From assembly GCF_900497805.2 (NCBI RefSeq), contig NW_020954569.1, positions 20,618,774 through 20,682,773 of the forward strand: DNA of 64,000 bases, written 5' to 3'. Shown here piece after piece: positions 12,459-24,718 of the stretch; position 1 is the stretch's first letter; each line of letters starts with the position of its first letter. The notes under the pieces are model-generated. The model saw only the letters and a program-made list of their open reading frames with translations. It made no database searches and was not told the origin of the DNA. A program made the translations under genes and the position numbers. This DNA is from Vombatus ursinus. Taxonomy: Eukaryota > Chordata > Mammalia > Diprotodontia > Vombatidae.

Positions 12459-12894
12459 ATTGATCAATTGATTACATCTCCAATTCCCAGTTTAATGTTT
12501 CAATATACTCTTTACAGGTTCTGTGGTCATGCCTTTATTTTTCTCATCCTTCCAGACAGAGTAAACGTAAAGAAATTATTGCACAAGAGCTTTGTTATTC
12601 TATTTCAGAAACAGGTAAAAATAAGTTTTGAAGGAAATGTGAAGACGTTACTACCATGAAAGGGAACAAAGTGTCCATCATTTTATACTATTGACTTCCC
12701 TTCTTGTAATGTCTCTGGCATAGAATATCTCTGGTAATAGAATATACATAAAATATCTCTGTTTTGTTAGGCAATAAAGTCAAGTGGTTTAGGCAGAGCC
12801 ATAGTCTTCTGGAGACTGTAAGAGACAATAGCAAAAAAAAATTCTTTAGGCAAATGATAGAGGGATATTAAATTCAATATGAAATAAAAATGCC

Positions 12895-13125
12895 ATTTTG
12901 CACGGTGTTTCAGTGGATAGATGGGACTGAAGTCAAGAAGACATGAGTTCAAATTTGGCCTCAGATACAAGCTATATAACACTGATTGCCTTGGTTTCCT
13001 CAGCTATAAAATGGGGATAACAGCAACCGCTTCAAAGGGCTGTTTTGAGGATTAAATGAAATAAAAAAAAATTAAAGTGCTTAGCTTAGTGCCTGACACA
13101 TAGTAGGTAATACATAAATACTTAT
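12895..13125 (+). mobile_element. tRNA-derived SINE with CORE/MIR-like body
   Basis: 'agtggatagatgggactgaag', 'gagttcaaatttggcctcag' and 'gtttcctcagctataaaatg' are followed by 'ttttgaggattaaatgaaat' and the tail 'gcctgacacatagtaggtaat'. Its length of about 230 bp fits a full-length copy of the long marsupial SINE type. Confidence 0.75.
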
Positions 13126-13869
13126 TCCCTTCCCCATTTTATTCCTTTTTCAAAAAATCCTGGGCCCCTACATTAGTAAGAATACCTTAACACCTCCTTC
13201 CTCAAAATAAATGTTGTGCATGGATATATTATACATTAATAGATCATTATAGCACAAACTGAGGCCTGTGAGATATAATTGATATGTACCTCCAGTGAAC
13301 AAATTGTCTGTGTCATACTCTATTTTATGGCATTTTTGAAAACAAAGTTACTTTGTTTCTCATTCATGTATACATGTGACTCTAAAGAGAATAGTGGCAA
13401 TGTAATTATATACCCTTATTTAGTTAAAATGAATATTTTGGGGGGAAAAAAAGAACCCTTTTCTCAGAATCTCAATGCAATATTTATGTCTATTAAAAAA
13501 GTAAGTGTACATGATTTTTACAAATCAATGAGTTTCTTGTTACATGTTTAAAATGTTTAAATATTTAAAAAGAAAAGCAAATAAAAAAGCATTTCCAAAG
13601 TTGCATGATTCTTCACCCAAAGCACATATTACCTTTGCCAGATATAGTAAGAGAAAAAGGAATGCACATAAGACTTGGAAAATTTCAAGTTATGCTTTCC
13701 CAAATACACCACTAGGTATCCATTATTTAATCACAGTTAGTGTGTGTTTTTTGTTTTGTTTTGTTTTTTAATGAATAAATGGAATAAGTTTCCATGTGTG
13801 TGGTGAGAAGTGAAGGCCACCACTCCTGCATCTTCAACTGATGACAGTTGATAACATAACGTTCTTAGT

Positions 13870-14605
13870 GTCACCAGATCCTAAATCTTAGTCTTCTCTA
13901 ATTACCCCTTTTATTTTCCCTCACAACTCAAATCAAGTGCAAAGTCCTAATGATTCTGTTTTGGCAATATTTCTTACAGCAATCTCTTCTACTTTTAGTG
14001 CCATCCCCTTGTTCAGCCCACCATTACCTCACTTGGACTATTGTAATTACCATCCTTCATAGAGTTCCCAAAATGTGCAGATCTTACTGTGACACTGCTG
14101 TTAAAATCACTACCCATTTCCAATAGGATAAAACACAAGTTTGATAGCCTTACATCTAAGGACCTCCACAATCTAGGTCCAATCTATCTTGTCAGTTTAT
14201 TTAATTGTATTCCTCTTTGTATAATTTGGGTTCCGACTGAACATACCGATTAACTAAAACACAGACTTGCCCTTTCCTCCTCCCTCTATGAATTCATTCA
14301 GGCCATCACTCATGCTATGAATGTAGAGAGGACCTCTATCTCATTGAAATCCTTTCTTTTTTCCAAGATTTATATGTAACTTTTTCCACCACATATAGTC
14401 ACATATGCCCTATGATTTCTCTAATTGCTTGTAACACTTTCCCTTCATGTTTCCTTATTGTGCATATGAACTTACAATTCTTGGAATGTAAACTTCTTGA
14501 GGACAAGGACTTTGTTCCTTTTTCATTATTGTATCCCTGGGAATGTTAGCATAGTGCCTTGGAAATAGCAGCCACTTAATAATTATTTATTGAATAAACA
14601 TTTTT
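13870..14605 (+). repeat. L2 LINE 3' end, about 0.7 kb
   Basis: The body ('acctcacttggactattgta', 'ggacctccacaatctaggtcc') and tail ('gtaaacttcttgaggacaag', 'gtatccctgggaatgttagc', 'ttattgaataaac') follow the L2 3' end in order. No frame remains. Confidence 0.75.
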
Positions 14606-14779
14606 TTTAATTTCTCCTAGAATGCCACTGTGCCTGAAATCCCAACTTAGGGATATCCCATCTAATATTGCTTTTCAACTCAACAGAAATATGACTTTAG
14701 GTAAAATAAAATTCAGCCAAAGACAGTAGCTCCATAGCAACAATGTTATGAATGGAAGTTTATGTACCTGAGCAGAGGC

Positions 14780-14925
14780 AGACCAGTGCAATGAGGTGGA
14801 CTTGGCTCAAGTCTTACTTTTGACACATACTAACCATATGACCCTTGGAATGTCACTTAACTTCTTGGGGACCCAGGCAACTCTCTAAGACTAATACTTA
14901 TAAATTTACAAATAAATTGCCAACC
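14780..14925 (+). repeat. SINE relic (tRNA-derived)
   Basis: 'caatgaggtggacttggctc', 'gacacatactaaccatatg' and 'tgtcacttaacttcttgggg' form a diverged tRNA-SINE body. The following text resembles the second SINE type at 7965. Confidence 0.55.
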
Positions 14926-14929
14926 TATA

Positions 14930-16080
14930 TCGATAAAGCCCATTTCCATATTAGAAGTGCCTTAAAATAATAAAATCCCAGGTCCTCAGTTTATCCTTCA
15001 CCAAAAAACAAAAGTTCCTTAGTGGACAAAATATTATCTGGTAAACTTAAAATTTATCGTTATGAAGATCTGAGAGTGTAATAGGGCTCAGATGAAACTG
15101 TTAAAATGCTTGAAAATAATAATAAACCTGAAACGGAGCAGAGAAAAGATTCTGAGCTTCAATGAAATGTGTAGTAGGGGAAGATAAATTCATTAAAGTT
15201 AGACCCTAAGGGTTCAGACATTAAATATCTCTGAGGAGCCCTCATGAAAATACCAAAGAGATAGTGACTTGGAACTTACAGGAGTTGTACTACAAGTTAA
15301 AGCAACAATTTCAAGTTTTCTTTTGTTTCTTTTATTTTGTTTGATTTTGTTTGGTTTCCCCTGTATTCCTTTCTTTGTATTTCTCTTTGGTACCTGTAGA
15401 GTGTGAAAGTGGAAGCTACGAAAAGAGGACTGGGTCTTATAGGTGAAATACTTGTGCACTCTTATTAACATAACTGTTATTAATATCACAGGTCTTTAAC
15501 ATGTCAACAAAAGATAAAAAAAAAATCTAATCTGGACACAAAAGCTCTTGGGTAGGTATCCAGATTACTATGAGTATAGGATTTGATAAGATATTGTCAA
15601 TATTACAACAAAACGTCATTGGATTAGAAAATTAATGTGGAGTATGACTATATTTCCATCCCTTTAAATATTTGATGTTGGTGTAAATTAATTTATTCTA
15701 AGTTATGGATGGTTAATAATACCAACTTTCTTTCTGTCAGGGAAGATATAGGGTAGTACAAATATTCTGGGTGACCTGGGCAAGGGACAGAGATGGTATG
15801 GAGAAGAATACTAAAAGAGAAAATTTTTAAAAATCAGGAGATAAAAGATCCCGAAGACTAACTTGGCCTATTTTGCAATTTTGCCTAGGACCAAACGTAA
15901 TCATCATACTATTCGTGGGATATTTTCTTGCTTGGTTCAGTTTTCTACTAAGGATACAATACAAACCAGCCTCACCGTTTCTGAATGTACAGGTAGGTTC
16001 CCAGACTTGAAATTATCCATGAAAGAAAACCTTTATTACTTGACTGATATTCAGATGCCTAAATGAAAAGATAAAATAGC
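14930..16080. other. unassigned AT-rich DNA
   Basis: About 1.15 kb with no confident repeat or gene. The frame at 15863-16066 is short and unlike any family I know. Confidence 0.4.
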
Positions 16081-16094
16081 TAGTGAAAAAATCA

Positions 16095-16420
16095 TTATGT
16101 ACACAGCCTCAGTCTCAGTTTTGTCATTGGTAAAATAAGGATATTGGACTAGAAAGCTTCTGAGTTCCCTTCCAATTGTTATTCTATGATTCTTTCATCC
16201 TAGGACAGAGAGGCTTTATCTAGTGGAAACAACATTTATTTCTTTGAAGCTGAAAAAAGATCTGGGTTTGAATATGCACTCTACCACTTGCTGCCTATGT
16301 AAGCTTGAGCAAATCATTTTACTCCCTTGGGTCTCAAATTCTTCATCTGTAAAATGAGATCATATTCTATGTCCTCTAAGATCCTTTCCAGCTGTGAGCC
16401 TGTGATCTTGTGATCATTAC
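16095..16420 (+). repeat. two tandem SINE copies (MIR-like/marsupial)
   Basis: 16095-16200 is a 3' half: 'tcagttttgtcattggtaaa', 'ggatattggactagaaagc', 'cttccaattgttattctatg'. 16215-16420 is a fuller copy: 'gatctgggtttgaatatgc', 'tcatctgtaaaatgagatc', 'gatcctttccagctgtgagc'. Both share the 'ccttccag-ctntgat' ending, so they belong to one subfamily. Confidence 0.7.
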
Positions 16421-16659
16421 TATTTTTCCTACTTAAGTGAATAAGGACAGGTAGGGAATTTATCCTTAGCTAATGATAGGTCTTATCAGCTACGTAATAC
16501 AGCTATTGGGCCATGATCACCTGAACAAGCAGTTGAGTCTTACTTGATAACCAATGCCTGACAGAATGGGCCTAAAAATGAAAGCAGCAATATTAGTAAG
16601 TAAAATCTATTCACAGTTTCTGAACAGTAGAAGTCTCTTTGCAGATCCAAGTTAGGCTT

Positions 16660-16930
16660 TTAGGTAAGCAGATGACAAAGTGATTAGAGTGCTGGACCTA
16701 GAGTATAAAAGCCCTGAGATCAAATCCTACTTCAGATACTTACTAGCTGTGTTTCCCTGGGTAGGGCATTTAATGACTTTCAGCCTCAGTTTCCTCATCA
16801 GTAAAAAGGGATTACAGCATTTACCTCACAGGGGTGAAATGACCAAATGATTGAAAATATGTAAAGTGCTTGAAAAACTTTTAAAGCACTCTGTGGAAGT
16901 TGTTACTATTATTATTACTGTTTTGATAAA
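16660..16930 (+). mobile_element. tRNA-derived SINE, long type
   Basis: 'gtgattagagtgctggacc', 'tacttactagctgtgtttcc', 'cagcctcagtttcctcatcag' and 'gtaaagtgcttgaaaaac' run in order and end in 'ttactattattattactg'. It appears full length. Confidence 0.78.
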
Positions 16931-17429
16931 AGTGTAGAATAAAACTTGCTATGACTTCAACAGTTTTGTAATGTTTCAACCCTGTGTTCTCAGTGGAATA
17001 AACACACACATATCAGTGGAAATTTAAAGGCATCACTATAGTTCAGAATTCTTATTTTCACACTGCCATTGTCTGATGGATTACGCCTGAGAGATTTTAA
17101 AATGTTTTCAGTCAATCTGTAGGCTTATCTTCTTGATACCAATATTTTCCTCTATATACTATGCTAGAAAGATAGCGTTTACATCTTGAATTGGTTTCAA
17201 GTTTTAAGTCTTTCTTCAAGTGACATCATTGAACAAAGAAAGGGGTAAGGCATAGGGGTGTTTGCTGGCCTCACAAAACATTTCACAAACCACTTTTAAC
17301 ATTTTACCATAGTTTTCTAAAATCTGGATTTGTTCTCCAATAATTGTTTAATGGTAGTTTGTCATCTGAATCAAATATTGATGGTTCTGACTCCAACAAC
17401 CCTATTTACTAGTGTTAAAAATTATTTCT

Positions 17430-17955
17430 CTCGGTAATCCACGTCTTGGAGACTCAGAGCTCCATCCTGCCAGCCTTCTGTCCAAAGTTCTTCAGAAGGA
17501 CATCTCTGATAATGAGATTGCATAGAATTGTTTTATTTTGGTCGAACTCCAAACTAGGCCTGAATCGATTTTATCCTACTTAGGTTTGGGTGGAGACAGA
17601 CTTCCAAGACTGAGTGTGGTATTTACTTTGATGATGGGAGATATTGGTCCCTGTAGACTGTGATTTAAAGCACATACTCAAGAACTCATTTTAATATGAC
17701 CTACCTCCTAGTATGTCGACAAATCACAGTTGATTGGCACCCCTTGGGAACACCTACTCTTCAAAGGACATATAAGGTTATACTCCACAATCCCAAACAG
17801 AGCCAGTTCTGAACTGGCCCCCTTAGGGGGGTCTAGTTTGGACTGAACTCCCATGCAATGCATGTCAAGCCACTTTGAGAAATTAAACTGTGGACACATG
17901 TACCCTAATTTCATTTGTTTCTTTCTTAGAGTAGACTGTTTCAAATTGTGGTTAG
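17430..17955. other. unassigned GC-richer block, possible old LTR
   Basis: About 0.5 kb is less AT-rich than its surroundings and does not match the SINE/LINE families. It contains 'ttattttggtcgaactcc', an inverted GC-rich run 'ggcccccttaggggggtc' and 'ggacatataaggttatactc'. A solo LTR is possible, but termini, orientation and family are not secure. Confidence 0.22.
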
Positions 17956-18049
17956 TAGGGTTAATGGGGTTTGGGGTTCACACTAGACACAATAAAAATC
18001 CGTTGAATCAAATACTATTTTGATGAGCAAATCTGAGATAAAGTATCAC

Positions 18050-18290
18050 ATAAAGCATTGTGGAGATGAAGTTACCTGAGACAATATGGTAAAATGAAAA
18101 GTGCTAGAAGCAAATCAGAAGTGAAATGGATTTAAATTTTGACCCCCCTCCAGTCATGGACCCTTAATAGCTGTGTGAGCTATTAATGTGAATATCACTA
18201 AATCCTCTTTGATCCTGAGTTTTTATATCAACTACCTCAAGGGCTATTGTGAAAATCAAATAAGATAATGTATGTATAGTCTTTTGATGC
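18050..18290 (+). repeat. MIR-like SINE relic
   Basis: 'aatatggtaaaatgaaaagtgc', 'gtgaaatggatttaaattttg', 'tagctgtgtgagctatta' and 'tattgtgaaaatcaaataagat' follow the MIR order but are heavily diverged. Confidence 0.55.
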
Positions 18291-18808
18291 TGAGAAGAAT
18301 AAAGAAGATTGAGTCAGGAAAATAAACTTTATTCCTTCTCATTTTTTTTCACCTCTTGGCAACAATAGGTGATAATGCAGATAATATTTTCTGTCTTAGT
18401 TTTTCTCCTCTTTTCTAAGCAGCAAATCATAATAGAGAATAAAATATTCTCTCTGCCACTTCTGATTATTCTCTTCAGTGTCAAATCATAATAAAGAACA
18501 GGATGTATGTTCTTATTCTCAGTACAAGGTGGTGGTAGAAAGAACAGCCTAGACAAGAGTGCCATTGGCCAATCTGCCTGGCAATAAATGACAGGGAAAG
18601 AGAAAGCATCAGGTCTGTAACACAAGTGTAAAATCTGTCCCTTCTTTTCCCTCTATGACCTTTCATAATTCAGCAGCTAAGTCTTTCCTATGAATGATTC
18701 CACTTTTGCTTATGGTTTGTAACCAAATTCTTACTTCTGTTTACAAAGAGTTAAATTACTCATAGTAATACTTACTTGTTAAATAGTAATGGTTAATAGT
18801 TATTCATA

Positions 18809-19068
18809 GTTTCTTGTTGTTGTTGTTGTTGTTGTTCACTTATTTCAATTGAAACTGACTCTTTGTGACTGACCCCATTTGGGTTTTCTTGGCAAAGATC
18901 CTGGAGTGGTTTGCCATTTCCTTCTCTAGTTCATTTTTACAGATGAGGAAACAGAGGCAAGCAGTGTTAAGTGATTTGCTCAGAGTCATACAGCCAGTAC
19001 ATGTCTGAGGCCAGATGTGAACTTAGGTCTACCTGACTCCAGACCCAGTGCTGTATCCACTGTGCCTC
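18809..19068 (-). mobile_element. tRNA-derived marsupial SINE with target-site duplication
   Basis: This is the antisense of the family at 6724: (gtt)n tail at 18814-18836, 'ggagtggtttgccatttcc', 'cagatgaggaaacagaggc' and 'ctgtatccactgtgcctc'. It is flanked by a 15-bp duplication with two differences, 'taatagttattcata' (18794-18808) and 'taatagttacccata' (19069-19083), which fixes both ends. Confidence 0.9.
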
Positions 19069-19083
19069 TAATAGTTACCCATA

Positions 19084-19575
19084 ATAATCATAGAATGTTG
19101 CCTATGCCTGAATTTCCCCATATTTTAACATAAACATTCTTTAATCCTTCATATGCAAATCATTGAAGTTTACTATACTTTCCCATCGTCCCAAGGTTCT
19201 ACAGTCTGCCATATACAAATAACAGCTACTGTCTCAAGTATAACTCCAAAGAAAATTCAATTCGCCAACTGTGTCTTGATATCCTCTGTCAGATTTATGC
19301 CCCAGAGAAGTGAAGAGTTAAGGTAGACAACTCAGCAACTGAATTTTATCTAAAGTAGAATTAAGCTCCAAACAAGTAAACTGTCAAAAGTCACCTCTTA
19401 CATACTTCAACCTTGAAATCTTTCACATCATTCCTCAAAGTTAAAATTTGGGAGATAACATCACAAGGTTTGATATAGTAGGTGATTATTATATATTTTT
19501 TGTTAATAAGTTATAATATCAGTAATTTTATTATTTTTATCTAATAATGATAAAGCACGTAGGCAAAGGCAGACC
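19084..19575. other. unassigned AT-rich DNA
   Basis: No recognisable feature. Confidence 0.4.
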
Positions 19576-19579
19576 ATTT

Positions 19580-20120
19580 TGTATTTGTCTACTATTCTGA
19601 CCCATTTCAACCTTAATGCTCTCTGTTCTAATTTAACAAAACTCCTGGCCAACTCCAGTGGCCTGAATCACTCCTTTTGATCTGTCTCACAGAAAGACTT
19701 GGACTCTTACCTGATTTCTGCTCCCATTAAGGAAACTCCTTCTATCAGATTCTCATCTGAGTCTCGTATCAACAAGCAACTGTAACAACTTCACCACATC
19801 TAGATTTCATTAGAAATGTCCCTTCCCACATCTCACACTGATGACCTGTTTTCCACCAAGGCTATTATGAGGCTATAAAACTTCCCTTCCTGAGCTTTAG
19901 GTTTGAACATGTACCTCTCCCCCAAAAAACTCCCTCCTTCTCAGACTTGGTGAGTTTCTTGTAACTATGGGGATAAAAGATCTGTCTATTTTGCCATAGT
20001 ATGTACATATTTGTTTTTTACCTGCTTGCTGCACCAACATAATAATAAAACTGTTGTTTGTACCAACTTCCCAAGTACTAATCTCCTACAATTTTCAGAG
20101 TCCTAGACTAGGTCCACTTA
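19580..20120 (+). other. candidate old solo LTR
   Basis: The layout is LTR-like: TATA-type 'ggctataaaacttccc' near 19870, about 170 bp further an 'aataataaaac' polyadenylation-type signal near 20040, and a GT/pyrimidine-rich end. No matching second LTR or internal region was found nearby. If real, it is an isolated fossil LTR of undetermined family. It could also be an unrelated unique sequence with chance signals. Confidence 0.33.
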
Positions 20121-20403
20121 AGTGGAACTGGTGGTTGAAATAGGCAATAGTTTTACCCACCTGGCACAGACTGCTCCCTGACTCTTCTTCTTTTCATGGC
20201 ATTATCCGTTTCAGCATTCTGATTGAAAGTAGCAATTGAATGCCAATTGCTATCACATTTTGAAAGTATTTCCTAAATCTATTCTATGTAAAGAATCCTT
20301 ACATGTATGCTGCTTCTAAAGTTATATGCTCCTTTCTGAATGTTTAATCAGTTCACTTTGAAACATTACTTGCACCTTTTTCCTATTCACTACTATTATA
20401 TTT

Positions 20404-20700
20404 GTTTGTCCTTCATTCTTGAAGAAGATCATGACATGAGGAAGGTTATGCTATGACTTGCAAATGAATTGGATTTAAGTGAGAGAGGGCTGTGCAAAGT
20501 TACCAGCCTCACTCCCTCCTTCAGAGCCATCTGAGTTCAGTGGCAAGCTATAGATCACAAGGACTGGAGATGACCTTGGATGCAGTAGAAGACCTTGCAT
20601 TCAAAGGCCATAAGTCTCTTAGTAGGTGTGGTTATCATTTCATGCTACAAAGTGAATCTTCAAATTTATTAAAATTCTTACCTCCTTCCTGTCAGGCCTG
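20404..20700 (-). mobile_element. RTE-tailed SINE
   Basis: At its low-coordinate end it carries 'tgtccttcattcttgaagaag', the reverse complement of the RTE LINE tail at 4141-4171. The body continues 'ggatttaagtgagagagggc', 'gtgcaaagttaccagcctcac' and 'gatgaccttggatgcagtag'. The same body occurs at 63512. The shared tail implies mobilisation by the RTE reverse transcriptase. The frame at 20492-20719 is a chance reading of the SINE. Confidence 0.75.
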
Positions 20701-20875
20701 CAGGCCTATGAGTATGTAGGCCTGTGCTAATCAATGTGACTGGTAGTCCCTGATCATTAATTCAGGAACTTCATGCTACCTTTGCTCAAACTAAACTAAC
20801 CTATTTCCAACTTTTCTGTCAAGTCATTTTGCAAACCCAGGCTTTCAAGAATAGAATGTGAGTAATTGACTGTAT

Positions 20876-21490
20876 TTAAAAAAAAACTTTATTGATATCT
20901 TTTATTTTTGCCTTCACATCACAGTCATTTCTTAATATGTTCCCCTTTGCCCAAAGTGAGCCCTCCTTTGTAACAAATAAAAACACTTAAGCAAAGCAAA
21001 AAGACACAGTGATCATATCTGTATACGATATTTTTTTTACTTGTAGTCTATCCCCTTCTTCTCTCTACCCAAAAGAGGAAGGTACATTTCCTCAGCCATC
21101 CTTGGGGACTAAGATCAGTCATCATCATGATTCAGAGTTCCCTGCCTTTTTGTTGATGTTATTGCATATTCTCATCTTTGTGCATATTGTTCTCATCCTG
21201 CTCAACTCACTGCATGCATTCACAGAAGCTATTCCATATTTCACTATATTCCTTGTATTTGTTGTTCATTACTGGTCAGCAAAATTATATTATATTAATA
21301 TGCTGCTATTGAATTAATCATTCTCTCAAATGATGAATATATACTTTGTTTCAGGATTTTTCCCCTACCACAAAAGCTTCTTCAGTGAATGTTTAGTCTT
21401 TCTGTTTTTGATTGTTTTTTTGTGTTTTTTTAAATTTTCTTTCTTGAGATATATGGATGATAATAGGATAACTGGGTCAAAGGATATGAT
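20876..21490 (-). repeat. old L1-type LINE 3' end
   Basis: Antisense 3' sequence with a terminal 'tttaaaaaaaaactttattg', 'cacagtcatttcttaatatg' and 'tttgtaacaaataaaaac'. Further in are 'ctcatcctgctcaactcac' and 'taactgggtcaaaggatatg', text I recognise as the marsupial L1 3' region. It is more diverged than the copy at 36.2 kb. The frame at 21009-21317 is antisense and not a gene. Confidence 0.55.
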
Positions 21491-22095
21491 CAGTTAAGGG
21501 ACCTGGGAAGTGACTTGGGAAGTGACTTGGGAAGAAGTAGGTGATATACAGAATCAGCTAAACTGTAAGAGTCATTAATTAAGGCAGGATGTTGCCTGAA
21601 AACCATTAGAGGGGTAGAGATTATAGTGAAACTGCATGTGAATGGTTACTAGAGTGATGGAACAGATTGGGCTGAAGATGATCTCTGTTTCATATACTAT
21701 TGGGATTGGGATTGACAGATAGATTAGACTTTATCTGTGGACTCATTTCTTTTTCCCTCTTAGACTTGGAAACAGGAACAATCTCTATCTTAACTTGACA
21801 AACACTAGTGGAGCATATATTCTTTTAATTTTGTCTGAAGATTTTGCTAGTTGTTTTTATTGAGGAAAAATTAAAATAAAAACCTGCAGTATTAGAAGAT
21901 ATCACCAAATGAAACATGTTGCTAACTATCTTTATATCAGTCTATATTTCATCTGTAATCTTCTGGTGGGAGGAGAGGACATTGGAAAGAAAACGAGAAG
22001 TAGATATGTCCTATATATATTTATTAATGGTAAGGTTTTCACTGCTTCAAGACCTAGTCTCATGAATCAAATTAGCTATGTCCCTGCATTTATAT
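21490..22095. other. unassigned DNA
   Basis: Contains a short tandem repeat near 21505-21535 (gggaagtgactt, about two and a half units). Otherwise nothing was recognised. Confidence 0.4.
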
Positions 22096-22099
22096 ACCA

Positions 22100-22270
22100 C
22101 TTTAATGTATCTAAAGCACTTTGTTTATATTTTCTCATTTAATCCTACAGCCAATCTTATGAAACATGAAATACAAATATAAATATATCCATTTTACGGA
22201 TGAGGAAACTAAGGGTCATAGTGGATATAGTCAAATAGTAAGAGTTAGAGACTGGATTCCAAGATAAGTT
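22100..22270 (-). repeat. MIR, antisense
   Basis: 'tctcatttaatcctacagcc', 'ccattttacggatgaggaaac' and 'taagagttagagactggattcc' give the antisense MIR core and 5' part in order. Confidence 0.75.
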
Positions 22271-22274
22271 TATC

Positions 22275-23750
22275 CATAGCATCAAACCCAACAAAGTATT
22301 CAGACAGAATAGAGTTATTATAATGGTTGCTGGGAGGTTTTACTGAATGGATTCAAAATCTCACTGTTTAAGCAGCATCTTACAGATTTGTAATTTAAAA
22401 ATCTAATAAACTGTCAACAATAAATTAAAACAAAGTGTGAAAACTCCAGAAAATGGTTAAGGACATATAAATTATACCACCTAGAATGAGGGAATAAACC
22501 TCAGAGTACAGTAGGTACAACAACTCAAAAAGAGCATGGGGAAATTTAAAGGAGAAAGGATTTAATAAATAGCCCAATCAGTGTCAGTATTTACTTGTTA
22601 GTAGTGATAGATTGGCCATCTATTTAGGAGTAATATGCACAAAACTTTCAAAATTATTGAACTGATGCTGGGAAATTGAGAAAACTTTTGATATATAAGA
22701 ATAACAATGGGTTTGGGGACAGGGTGCAGATGTGCTTATATTTATGTGTTGATCAGGTAAAGGCATAACCCCATCTGGTCTGTCAATAATGTCACAACTG
22801 GATACAAATGCTGAGTAGAAGGTATTGAAAGTCAGAATTCTTGCTGCTGTTACATGTCTCCTGTGTAGCTCTTGTTTCCTAGGATTGCTCAAAGGGTTTT
22901 TATCCATTTATTAGAAGAACCTTGAAAACAAATAATTTTAGCATAGTATACATAATAGATTCACAGTTAAAAAAGGAAATAATAATATAAGCTATCCCGA
23001 GATGTGAGTAAATGAAATATCTTTCTCTTTTAACCTGTCTCTCTACTGTTCCATGTTAACACAGACAATATTAAATTCATTTTGGATATACTTTTTTGAT
23101 TAATAATAGAGATTCTATTCTCCTTTTAGCCTATTCTATTCTTTACAACCATGAGTAGTACTCTTTTTTTCCAAGTTAAAAATAGTCTTTGTGTCTTGTT
23201 CAAGCCTTCTCTTTCACTGTAGCAATATAGCTAATCTTTAAAAATGACATGTAACATCATCACAGGGAACTGAAAATTTGTACCCCTTATGCAAAATCAG
23301 AGTAAGACTAATAAAGTTTACATTTTGATTTACTACTTTCCATTAAAAATATATATTTCATTTTTTTTTAAAAGCCACCAATCTGTCTCGGAAGAGGGAA
23401 TTTCTTCACAAAATATTTCCCACTCTGATGAAATCTGAAGTCCAGACCTCTTGGTCCACCAAAATGTTACATGGACAATTTTGGATATTTTCTACTTTCA
23501 AAATTCCTTCTGTTCAATGATCCCCAATTTTTAAAGTACTCATGAATAGACATGAGGATAATGGCATACCAAACTCAAGATGCAGCTGACTTTTCTCAGA
23601 AGCTAAAATAAACACAAATGAGAATATATCTAAGTCTCTGATATTCTAAAGAGCATGAGCAATCAGTAAAATACTGAGTCATCTAAATTGGAATTGTTAT
23701 TTTTGTTAGAGACCACAGGATATAATTTGCCATCCTATTAGTTCTTATTG
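22275..23750. other. unassigned AT-rich DNA
   Basis: About 1.5 kb with no recognisable repeat, RNA or coding potential. The 95-codon frame on the minus strand at 22620-22907 has no recognisable domain. Confidence 0.4.
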
Positions 23751-23754
23751 TAGG

Positions 23755-23826
23755 ACAAAGGGTCAAATGGCACAGTACCTAGCACATAGAAGGTGTTTAT
23801 TAAATAGTTATTAATTGAATTGATGA
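23755..23826 (+). repeat. L2/MIR-type 3' tail
   Basis: 'cacagtacctagcacatagaag' followed by 'gtgtttattaaatagttatt' is a short 3' terminus. Confidence 0.6.
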
Positions 23827-23944
23827 ACAATTTGAAGGGATCAATTAAGAAGGAAACACAATGTGACATCAACCTTCCATGTATTTAACAATAGTATTTG
23901 TATATATTTCTAAGTAAGCACATAACCTTGTCATACCATATCCT

Positions 23945-24355
23945 ATAATAATTCATCTATCTCTGTTAATGGCTCCTAAATCTGGATGTTTCTCAAGGTC
24001 CCAAAGTTTAGTCATTTGCCATATTATCACCTCTTTATGCATTCATATCCCATGAAATAATTAATTATAACTTCTGCATAACTCACTCCCAAATTTCTAT
24101 CTCCAGTCAACCCTTATTTCAAGCTTTCAGCACCACATTTAAAACTGCTACCTGGGAATTTCCACTTGGATGTCCTGTCACTGCATCAAACTCAACATAT
24201 CCAAAATTTTTTTATCATAGTTTCCTTTCATCAAACTAATTCTTCTTCCTGAATTCCCTACATATAAAATTATTCGTTAGTGATTCTTCTCTCTTACTTC
24301 CCATAACCAATGAGTTACAAAATCTAATTGATTCTTCTCTTTACAAGTGTGCAAT
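23945..24355 (+). repeat. L2-type LINE fragment
   Basis: 'ttctatctccagtcaacccttatttc', 'cacttggatgtcctgtcac' and 'caaactcaacatatccaaaat' match the L2 3' region also seen at 42.9-43.3 kb. No tail is present, so it is truncated at both ends. Confidence 0.6.
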
Positions 24356-24718
24356 TACTACATAAAAAAATTAATTTTAAAAAATCATATCAAATGTTTT
24401 CTTGATGGGTAGATGTCCTTTTGTCCTAAAACATAGTTTTCCTCATTATGTAATGCTGTAGAATTAATTGACTGCTCTGGAACATAACTTTCTGTTCTAA
24501 TATTGTTATATAACTAAATGCCCCTAACAACACTGTTTCACCTAAAATATCATTTTCTTAGAACTAATTAATTTTCAGGGGTATATCTGGAATGTAATTT
24601 CAGACAATGTTATACTTAGACTGTTCTAGACAAACTAACTTTTTAAACATTTTCTCAGTACCTCTTAATTCAAGCTATTTAAGTGGCTACATATCCTACT
24701 TACATATAATACAATTTC

